From JAAYAY01 sp964429355 (GTDB lineage Bacteria > Planctomycetota > Planctomycetia > Pirellulales > Thermoguttaceae): a stretch of 13,219 nt of DNA. Below the pieces are notes generated by a model that made no database searches, was not told where the DNA came from, and saw only the letters and a list, made by a program, of their open reading frames with translations. The stretch lies in the NCBI GenBank assembly GCA_964429355.1, contig CAYSCH010000275.1, positions 1 to 13,219 of the forward strand, read 5' to 3'. How positions within the stretch are numbered: the stretch's first letter is position 1; each line of letters starts with the position of its first letter. The translations under genes were made by a program, and so were the position numbers. Shown one piece after another: positions 8,601 to 13,219 of the stretch.

Positions 8601-8887
8601 GGCTGGAAGGCACGGTCGAAGGTAACCGTCGGGCTCAGCCCATAGACCTTGCGGTAGACGTCCAACTTGGCCGGTTCTTCAGGCCAGGCCGGCTTCGGGG
8701 CATGGACTGGCCTGTGGCGCCAGCTTTCGACCAGGGGCAGGTCCAGCACGTCCTGCGAAACGTTGCTGCGGCGGACGTCGCCCCCCGCGGTGGGCCAGTC
8801 GGCGGCCCGTGCGATCGGCACCAGGGCCGTCGAGCAAAAAGCGGTGTAGACCAAACAGCCGACAACTCGTCGCGCGGTACGTCTCAT
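5621..8887 (-). CDS. Secreted PQQ-type beta-propeller protein with internal methyltransferase-like domain
   Basis: A 1088-residue protein with a signal peptide (residues 1-28, cleavage after IARA). Residues about 29-465 form a first PQQ/BamB-like propeller opening with WPTAGGDVRRSN; repeats such as LRCLDAATGEFLW and VYCLSAEKGSLVWKY are clear. Residues about 470-625 resemble a class I SAM methyltransferase (GYCLVLGSES, then RITFHVGPLQRLPY, FDLILAG, EILRLLRPDGGALAVS), but the glycine-rich SAM loop reads SESIM instead of a GxGxG-type motif. Residues about 626-1088 form a second propeller (LVAVDAYNGTILWERDL, IVALDLRTGQPVWQ). The C terminus GCTCYYPIQTS plus IALAP resembles the cysteine-bearing end of planctomycete PQQ proteins. 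AAGGA at 8902-8898 sits 10 bases before the ATG. The gene follows the GH27-like gene by 27 bp. Catalytic PQQ use is not shown; the propeller may bind ligands or proteins outside the cytoplasm. Confidence 0.88.
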   Translation of the reverse strand: MRRTARRVVGCLVYTAFCSTALVPIARAADWPTAGGDVRRSNVSQDVLDLPLVESWRHRPVHAPKPAWPEEPAKLDVYRKVYGLSPTVTFDRAFQPVVAEGRLYYGSSADDALRCLDAATGEFLWGFGTEGPIRLAPTIHEGRVYFGSDDGCVYCLSAEKGSLVWKYRPVEPDRRLPGNGRMISLWPIRSGVLVDAGTAYFTAGLFPSQGAWLCAVQADSGTPVWKHEVDISPQGYLLASTNRVFVPTGRAAPHIYLRGDGQQVAPFTGSGEQRAGFPDGGGAYALVVDDVLVHAGGEKRGLQFTATETREKIITAPGIRLVAQGDRAYIVDMDRLQAIHRARYVELLRLEGKKEKTPADSERIARLRGPEEPAVLWNVPCSAPYCMVLAGNHVVCGGEGTVVAFDTERGKQAWQAPVEGKAYALGVAGKRVYAGTDRGTIYCFGKEAAVTLQADKTASVEFALSDWDRDTTWYHGPLPDAGYCLVLGSESIMCVPGILRRTKMSVVCVLPEEEQAAELRGSKAKSPTSWSDRITFHVGPLQRLPYQGKTFDLILAGIDSDGQEPPTPADEILRLLRPDGGALAVSIAAKRDVQEVQAGLKAWAGETFPNLAFGDSQSAMPWLATASRGPLEGAGQWTHFYADPGNSACSGDALRFGPVDIQWFGRPGPRRMVDRHEKNMAPLYKDGRMFITGDNYLVAVDAYNGTILWERDLPESIRLGAFKNCGSMAVDEKFLYVASADKCLGLDVRTGNTTLTLGSAPTSDGKTGEWGYVATLDGLLLGSTTKPGANWRIQDVDTQTLIWRDNQPLVTSDALFAEDLAGGKRAWTYRPESGVIVNPTLAAGGGRLYFVESGNPETFAVADGRIKLDALFDQGARIVALDLRTGQPVWQTPVDLAQLEHMVFMSHAEETLLITGTRNVKIEGSDKPRVRYDLWAFDAGGGKPLWNSTQTPVPDHILEGPHGEQVQHSAIVGGVVYNTGFACDLRTGEPHGGWKWQKSDKCGTLSASASCIFSRFVTPRMFSIQSGEYLPLTSVTRPGCWINILPAGGLVLIPEASAGCTCYYPIQTSIALAPSETDVVALPATGSE

Positions 8888-8914
8888 GATGGCAGTTTCC
8901 TTGATTTCGACGGA

Positions 8915-9559
8915 TTACGGCGGTGACAATACGTGGAACGCGACGCCATGGCCGGGAATATTGGCCGTTAACCTGTCGGCGACCGTTCCGCGATCGGATT
9001 GTTGCCAGATATCGCGAACGCGACACCCTTGTTTGAATCCCAGCTCAACGACGGACTGTTCTACGTCAGACGGTTGCTCCATCAGGTTAAACAGTGCACC
9101 ACGGTAAATTCCCCGCATCAAGTGCAGTCCGAGTTTCATGCCCTGGGCATGAATACAATCCGCGAGCGGTTTGAATCCCTGGGGGAAACGGTCAGCATTG
9201 GGGATGTAGCGGCCAAAGGCATCGCAGCGCGTCAGCGGGTTTGTTCCGGTCGTGGTCCCATGTTCGTCCTGGTACCAGCCGTAGTCGATCAGCACCACCG
9301 TGTATCCGGCGTCCTTCAAGCCTTCCTGGACGATCGCATCCACGCCGCGCTTGACCATCTCTTCATTCTCGCCCGCCAGATTATAGCTTCCCGAGGTGTT
9401 CCACCCCATCGGTGGTGTGTCGGCGAATGCGTCCTTGGCTGGCATGCGTCTGGGTGCTTCTTCAGCGCGCATCTGGGTGCTCGCCGCGCACAACCCGAAC
9501 CCGATCTGCAAAGCCTCACGACGCGTAAGACGGATGGTTTCTTGCTTGTCAGCTGTCAT
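8915..9559 (-). CDS. GH27 alpha-galactosidase-like protein with large internal deletion
   Basis: A 214-residue product. Residues 1-36 look like a Tat signal (LTRREALQIGFG). Residues 48-153 match the N-terminal half of the GH27 barrel: TPPMGWN, LKDAGYTVVLIDYGWY, then FPQGFKPLADCIHAQGMKLG and LHLMRG. From residue 154 the text switches to what is normally the C-terminal beta-domain of GH27 enzymes: GALFNL, RVRDIWQQSDRGT, IPGHGVAFHVL. The middle of the barrel, including the region that carries the Asp nucleophile and the acid/base Asp, is absent although the frame is kept. GH27 enzymes usually exceed 400 residues. IDYGW replaces the more usual IDDGW. Start: ATG 9559 has AAGGA 8 bases upstream; ATG 9601 overlaps the upstream stop as ATGA and would add 14 residues before the signal. 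Hydrolase activity is unlikely. It could be a dead gene or a carbohydrate-binding remnant. Confidence 0.8.
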   Translation of the reverse strand: MTADKQETIRLTRREALQIGFGLCAASTQMRAEEAPRRMPAKDAFADTPPMGWNTSGSYNLAGENEEMVKRGVDAIVQEGLKDAGYTVVLIDYGWYQDEHGTTTGTNPLTRCDAFGRYIPNADRFPQGFKPLADCIHAQGMKLGLHLMRGIYRGALFNLMEQPSDVEQSVVELGFKQGCRVRDIWQQSDRGTVADRLTANIPGHGVAFHVLSPP

Positions 9560-9567
9560 ATCGACGG

Positions 9568-9572
9568 TCCTT
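9568..9572 (-). promoter_or_regulatory. Ribosome binding site deciding the GH27-like start
   Basis: AAGGA on the minus strand lies 8 bases before ATG 9559. The competing ATG at 9601 lies on the stop codon of the preceding gene and has no comparable purine run. The site also lies between the two candidate starts, so it supports 9559. Confidence 0.6.
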
Positions 9573-9597
9573 TCTTCCTTCGCCCCGGCGACAGCAT

Positions 9598-10797
9598 TCA
9601 TGTGGCCCAGATGGATTGGGTCGTGGCATACAGGATCTCCGACCGGGGCGGGCCGAAGGAGTCTTTTCCGTTATGCGCGCTGTTCACGCCGTGATAGAAG
9701 AGGTGCCATTTCCCGCCATGGTGAACGATCCGGCTCGGGGCGTAAATGCCGTACGAATCCACCTGGCTCTGGTCCCCCCGCGGCAGCCAGGCCTTGCGCT
9801 GGGGCCGGTTCCATTGGACACCGTCCGCCGAAAAGCACCACTCCAGATCCATGGTTTGAGCCTGGACACGATAATGGCCGAGCATGCCGACGCGCCCCTG
9901 AGGTGTGTGGGTCACCGACAGGTAATAGAATTGCTGATCCACGGGATCCTGCGCATCCCGTTCGATCACCCGCTGCCGGGTTTCGAAACGCAGACCGTCG
10001 GCGGAGGTGTAGCGGTCAATCACCCGCAGCAGGCCCGGCGCATTGTCGGACGCCACGTAGGCTGGATCGCTGCTGGGCACCTGGACGAGCGCGACGGAGT
10101 ACATCTCGAAGGTGCCATCGGCGAGATGATAGACATTCGTGGCATCATTGGAGATCAGACGCGACTCGGCCGGCGGCTCGTCGCCGGGGCGGCTGACTGG
10201 CCCGTGGGACATCGTCACTCCATCGGGAGAAGACACGCCGTGGGCGGCCCGATCGCTGGGATGCCAGAGCACTGGCCGTAGCGGGTCAACGACGGTGTAG
10301 CGTTTGCCATCAGCACTCTCCGCAGCCAGGTAGCGGCAGATCCTCGGACCATGTGCCCAGAAGTAGATGCGGTCACTGCCATTCTGAAGGCGAATATGCA
10401 CGACCTGGATCGGGTTCCATCCAGCCGGCAAGTGGCCGATGACCAACTCGCCCTGCCCGGGATCGCCGGGCGTGTACTGGGCCAGAACCTTCTTGAACGG
10501 CCGACCAGGAATGCCCTCGGCATAGGCGATGTTATATCTGCCATCCTTGCCGTGCGAGGAATACCACAGACGCCAACGATCGTTCCCGAGGGGCTCCGCG
10601 GGACAGGTGAAGTTCTGAATGGTCCCGCCTTCCCATTCCTCCGTCGGTTTGAGGACGACGCCGTGCTTGTGCCAGGCGTCAGGAGAGCAGGGCTTGGGAA
10701 CGGAGGGTGAACCCGTCCCCTCACAGACTGGGTAAGGGTACGCGATGACACCGGCAGCGATGCCCATGCCCTGATAAAGGAAGTCTCGCCGATTCAT
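9598..10797 (-). CDS. Tat-exported five-bladed propeller protein, GH43/GH32-like
   Basis: A 399-residue protein. MNRRDFLYQGMGIAAGVIAY is a twin-arginine signal. The rest has the repeated pattern of five-bladed-propeller sugar hydrolases (GH32/43/68/117/130 type): NDRWRLWYSSHGKDGRYNIA, DGTFEMYSVALVQV, SADGLRFETRQRV, EWCFSADGVQWNRP, and a last blade IYAPSRIVHHGGKWHLFYHG followed by EILYATTQSIWA. I cannot place it in one GH family or name the acidic triad with certainty, so substrate is not assigned; it could be a hydrolase or a non-catalytic propeller. The start has only a weak GCAGAG before it and lies downstream of a RAYT scrap that could have displaced its promoter. The stop overlaps an ATG of the next frame as ATGA. 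It probably heads a three-gene minus-strand operon with the GH27-like and PQQ genes. Confidence 0.75.
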   Translation of the reverse strand: MNRRDFLYQGMGIAAGVIAYPYPVCEGTGSPSVPKPCSPDAWHKHGVVLKPTEEWEGGTIQNFTCPAEPLGNDRWRLWYSSHGKDGRYNIAYAEGIPGRPFKKVLAQYTPGDPGQGELVIGHLPAGWNPIQVVHIRLQNGSDRIYFWAHGPRICRYLAAESADGKRYTVVDPLRPVLWHPSDRAAHGVSSPDGVTMSHGPVSRPGDEPPAESRLISNDATNVYHLADGTFEMYSVALVQVPSSDPAYVASDNAPGLLRVIDRYTSADGLRFETRQRVIERDAQDPVDQQFYYLSVTHTPQGRVGMLGHYRVQAQTMDLEWCFSADGVQWNRPQRKAWLPRGDQSQVDSYGIYAPSRIVHHGGKWHLFYHGVNSAHNGKDSFGPPRSEILYATTQSIWAT

Positions 10798-10849
10798 GTT
10801 GAACTCTGCACTTTCTCAAAAACGCGCAAAGGGTTCGGACGTCGTTTTC

Positions 10850-10909
10850 GGCACGATTGAGCACGTGGTAGACCATTCCCCCGGCAGTGACGCGAATTCG
10901 TCCTGGCAT
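10850..10909 (-). pseudogene. 5' fragment of a REP-associated tyrosine transposase (RAYT) gene
   Basis: The first 20 codons encode a start typical of planctomycete RAYT/Y1 transposases, with RIRVTAGGMVYHVLNRA. After this the family's next segment is missing: the frame continues with ENDVRTLCAFLRKC, which I do not recognise, and then runs out of frame across the start of the 399-residue gene. No HUH motif, catalytic Tyr or C-terminal part is seen anywhere in the window, so only a decayed 5' end remains. It lies 52 bp upstream of the sugar-hydrolase-like gene on the same strand. Confidence 0.6.
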
Positions 10910-11359
10910 ACACGCAACCTACCGCAAACCGTCCCGAATGTCCATCACAACGACTTCCGAAACAACTTCAACATCCCAACGATCCTGACCCGCTCATCGA
11001 CGTTTCCATTTCACGCTGAACCAAGACAGGGGCTTTGATGCCATGGTTGGCGCGCACCTCCGCGAGCTAGCCGCGTGTGGCCAAAAAGCTGCAATGACTG
11101 CAACTACTGCGAGAGTCGCATGTTGCGAATGGTAAATGGCGTCGATCCTGATCGAAGGCGAAGCCTGCTCGGGCTGATTCCGGCGCATCAAGGAAAGTCG
11201 CCGCCGCTATTGTTCAGTATTGCACCGATTGCCCACGCTTTTTCAAACCGTCTACCAGTCTTCAAGTCACCACGGTAAACTTGAAAGCCACTTTCCGTTT
11301 ACAGACGAAAGTTTATATGACCGAACTTCCTGTCAGTAATCAAATCTCCTATCCAGCTA
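10910..11359. other. Divergent intergenic region without a recognisable gene
   Basis: This stretch separates the minus-strand operon from the GH110-like gene and is more AT-rich than its surroundings. The short open frames here (up to about 65 codons on either strand) show no family motifs, signal peptides or credible ribosome sites. It should contain promoters for both directions, but I could not pick a convincing pair of -35 and -10 boxes. It may be the eroded remains of inserted DNA, given the RAYT scrap at one end and the inverted-repeat element at the other. Confidence 0.5.
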
Positions 11360-11360
11360 A

Positions 11361-11438
11361 GGACCTATCCCAAAACCACAAGAAAGGTCTCCCACGGGCG
11401 GAAAACGGTAGGAGCGGCAGCAGTTTTGGGATCGGCTC
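11361..11438. mobile_element. 78-bp MITE-like element with inverted ends and TAA flanks
   Basis: The left end GGACCTATCCCAAAAC and the right end GTTTTGGGATCGGCTC are inverted repeats matching at 13 of 16 positions, with the inner 10 bp (11367-11376 and 11423-11432) perfect. TAA flanks both sides (11358-11360 and 11439-11441), as a 3-bp target duplication would. The element is far too short to encode a transposase, so it would be non-autonomous. It ends 21 bp before the GH110 start codon and 6 bp before its ribosome binding site, so the hairpin may also sit in the 5' leader of that mRNA. The internal GTAGGAGCGGC resembles a motif seen in bacterial REP sequences. The alternative is a plain leader stem-loop or attenuator. 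Confidence 0.5.
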
Positions 11439-11459
11439 TAAAATGAAGGTATCCTGCTT

Positions 11460-13115
11460 ATGAAAATGAAAATGGCATTCTTGGCATTGTCGATGCTTGC
11501 GGTATCCGCCGCGTCCGCCGCTACGGTGACGGTGGCGAACTGCGCCGAAGGCGAAAACGCCTCGCCGGCCGTCGCGAAGGCAATCGCGTCCATGAAGGAC
11601 GGCGACACACTCAAGTTCGAGAAGGGCGAGTATCACTTTCACGCCGAGGGGACGACACGCAAATACATCGTCTCCTGCGGCGGCAAGAACGGCGAGAAGA
11701 ACGTAGTCTTCCCGTTCGAGGGTTTCAGCGGCATCACCGTCGACGGCGGCAGCTCGACCTTCGTCTGGCACGGTCCGGTGTATCCGTTCGCGTTCCGGAA
11801 CTGCCGCGGCTTGAACGTCGGCAATTTCACCACCACCATGGATCGTCCGACCGTGGCCGAGCTGACGGTGACGGAAAAACGCGATGACGGATTCCTCTGC
11901 AAGTTCCTCGATCCGAAATGCTACAAGGTCGAGAGCGGTCGCATTGTCTTCGACCTCGATATCGGCAGATTCTCCACCGCGGACGACAAGATTTCCGTCC
12001 ATGCCCTCGACCGTTGCTGCATCGAGTATCTATTTGCCGGCGACACCAAGGCGTCGAAGGTACATCTGCCGGCCGGGCACATGGTGACGGACGCCGAGGA
12101 CCGCGGCGATGGCATGGTCTTCTTCCGTTACCGTCCCGACGACGGTTCCAATGCCACGCAGTTGCATTTTAATATCGGCGAGCCGATCGCGTTCCTTCTG
12201 GAGAGCAACCGCTTCCGTTCCAACTTCCTTTTCGATTCCTGTTCTGACGTCAGGTTCCACGATGTGACCGTCCATCGCGGTGGCGGCATGGGCGTCGTCG
12301 CGCAGCTTTGCGACGGCGTCACCTTGGAACGCTACAACGTCGTTCCCAATCCCGGTGAGAAGGTTTCGCTTACCGCCGACTGCATGTTCATCGTCAACTG
12401 CCGCGGCAAAGTGGCGGTCAAGGACTGCGAAATCAGCTGGTCGATGGACGACGCGATGAACTGCCACGGCAACTACACGAAGATCGCGAAGGCCGAAGGC
12501 CGCAAGGCGACCGTCGTCAACATTCTCGAAAGGGCCTATCCCGGCTTCTTCCCGTATCATCCGGGCGACACGGTTGAGTTCGCCGAAGAGGCCTCGCGCA
12601 AGGTACTGGGGACGGCCAAGATCGCCGCGGTCGGGGAATACGGCGTCGATTCGAAGAGCGTCGAACTCACGTTCGATTCCGAAGTGGCGGCGATTGTCGA
12701 GGGAACTCTGGTCGAGAACCTGACATGGATTCCGGATGTCACCATCTCCGGCTGCGATTTCCACGACACAATGCACCTCCGTCTTTCCGGCCGCGGCAAG
12801 TACGTTGTCGAGCACAACCGTTTCACACGGGGCATCGGCATTTGCATTATGGACCTCGCCGGCTATTGGGGCGAGGCGGGACGCGTCGCGGACATGAAGA
12901 TCCGCGGCAACCGCTTCGACAACTTCAACGCCCGGGCAGGCGATGCGTTCATCTTCTCCGGCGTCACCAATTGGAATCCCGGTGATCCGGCGACGCCGAA
13001 GGTGCACCGCGGGCTGGAAATCACCGGTAACACTTACCGCGGACTCAAAAACGGTTTCGTCCGTCTTGACGGCGCACTCGATCCCGTGGTGAAGGACAAC
13101 CGCCTTGCGGAATGA
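11460..13115 (+). CDS. Secreted beta-helix glycosidase, GH110 alpha-1,3-galactosidase family
   Basis: A 551-residue protein with a signal peptide (MKMKMAFLALSMLAVSAASA, cut after residue 20). The body matches GH110 in order: a GDTLKFEKGEYHF opening, GITVDGGSSTFVWHGPVYPF, an FLFDSCSDVRFHDVTVHRGG stretch, GMGVVAQLCDGVTLE, and the active-site region TADCMFIVNCRGK to SMDDAMNCHGNY. D307, D330 and D331 have the same 23-residue spacing as the active-site aspartates I recall from published GH110 structures. WIPDVTISGCDF and later NRF and NTY turns are beta-helix coils. GH110 enzymes release terminal alpha-1,3-galactose, as in blood-group-B-type glycans, with inversion. The length is slightly below the usual 600. 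GAAGG at 11445-11449 sits 10 bases before ATG 11460; ATG 11466 is an alternative. It stands alone on its strand behind a MITE-like element. The exact substrate is unknown. Confidence 0.8.
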   Translation: MKMKMAFLALSMLAVSAASAATVTVANCAEGENASPAVAKAIASMKDGDTLKFEKGEYHFHAEGTTRKYIVSCGGKNGEKNVVFPFEGFSGITVDGGSSTFVWHGPVYPFAFRNCRGLNVGNFTTTMDRPTVAELTVTEKRDDGFLCKFLDPKCYKVESGRIVFDLDIGRFSTADDKISVHALDRCCIEYLFAGDTKASKVHLPAGHMVTDAEDRGDGMVFFRYRPDDGSNATQLHFNIGEPIAFLLESNRFRSNFLFDSCSDVRFHDVTVHRGGGMGVVAQLCDGVTLERYNVVPNPGEKVSLTADCMFIVNCRGKVAVKDCEISWSMDDAMNCHGNYTKIAKAEGRKATVVNILERAYPGFFPYHPGDTVEFAEEASRKVLGTAKIAAVGEYGVDSKSVELTFDSEVAAIVEGTLVENLTWIPDVTISGCDFHDTMHLRLSGRGKYVVEHNRFTRGIGICIMDLAGYWGEAGRVADMKIRGNRFDNFNARAGDAFIFSGVTNWNPGDPATPKVHRGLEITGNTYRGLKNGFVRLDGALDPVVKDNRLAE

Positions 13116-13219
13116 ACCGTCGCGGAGAAAGGCTGGAGAAATCCGGGGACACATTACTAGTTTTGCTGTTTTCTTGGCTGGCCGCCTTTCTGTGGCCTCA
13201 GAACATGACCGACGAGACT
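13116..13219. other. Gene-free 3' end with a short repeat-like motif
   Basis: No coding frame starts here. CCGGGGACACATTACT (13143-13158) resembles a motif I associate with the flanks of RAYT-type transposase genes in various environmental genomes; this is recall, not a match I could verify. No hairpin followed by a T-run is seen after the GH110 stop. Confidence 0.25.

Noticed and set aside
7463..8926. Long plus-strand open frame (487 codons)
   Set aside because: It is also antisense to the PQQ gene and extends past its start; long antisense frames are expected in GC-rich genes. It has no credible start signal or recognisable domain.
10994..11278. Small open frames on both strands in the divergent intergenic region
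   Set aside because: There are no ribosome sites, signal peptides or family motifs, and opposite frames overlap each other. One plus-strand stretch (reading GFDAMVGAHLRELAACG) looked protein-like, but stops close it on both sides within about 50 codons.
12030..13154. Minus-strand open frame (374 codons) opposite the GH110-like gene
   Set aside because: The plus strand carries a signal peptide and GH110 motifs end to end; the opposite frame shows neither motifs nor a plausible start.

Overview
The window looks like an accessory stretch from a bacterium of the PVC group, most likely a planctomycete. The clues are a MoxR/DUF58/double-vWA operon of the type common in Planctomycetota, a secreted PQQ-propeller protein with a methyltransferase-like insert, Tat-type signal peptides on sugar-hydrolase-like proteins, and traces of a REP-associated tyrosine transposase (RAYT). 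The phylum is inferred from gene content; there is no rRNA, tRNA or marker gene here.

Layout. (1) 1-5299, plus strand: an operon of the 3' part of a MoxR AAA+ ATPase, a DUF58 protein, a BatA-like membrane vWA protein that starts on the stop codon of DUF58, and an 842-residue membrane protein with two vWA regions and a glutamine-amidotransferase-like fold. Such sets are thought to work at the envelope as an ATPase plus MIDAS-bearing adaptors. (2) 5296-5609: REP-like repeats between convergent genes; the first unit supplies the stop codon of the 842-residue protein. (3) 10797-5621, minus strand: a run of three exported-protein genes: a Tat-exported five-bladed-propeller (GH43/GH32-like) protein, a GH27 alpha-galactosidase-like gene that has lost its middle, and a 1088-residue PQQ-propeller/methyltransferase-like/PQQ-propeller protein. 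A 5' scrap of a RAYT gene lies directly upstream. (4) 10910-11459: about 550 bp with no convincing gene, ending in a 78-bp inverted-repeat element flanked by TAA that looks like a MITE. (5) 11460-13115, plus strand: a secreted right-handed beta-helix protein that matches GH110 alpha-1,3-galactosidases, with the expected Asp cluster. The last 100 bp hold no gene but carry a short repeat-like motif.

How it fits together. Regions 3 and 5 share a theme of extracytoplasmic carbohydrate processing, including alpha-galactosides: GH110 looks intact, GH27 looks disabled. Region 1 is a separate housekeeping-type envelope operon. The boundaries between blocks carry the mobile or repetitive DNA (REP-like array, RAYT scrap, MITE), which suggests the sugar genes were assembled or remodelled by small elements. 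I did not find a clearly new defence, toxin or RNA system. The most unusual items are the internally deleted GH27 gene, the degenerate methyltransferase domain sandwiched in the PQQ protein, and the repeat-derived stop codon.
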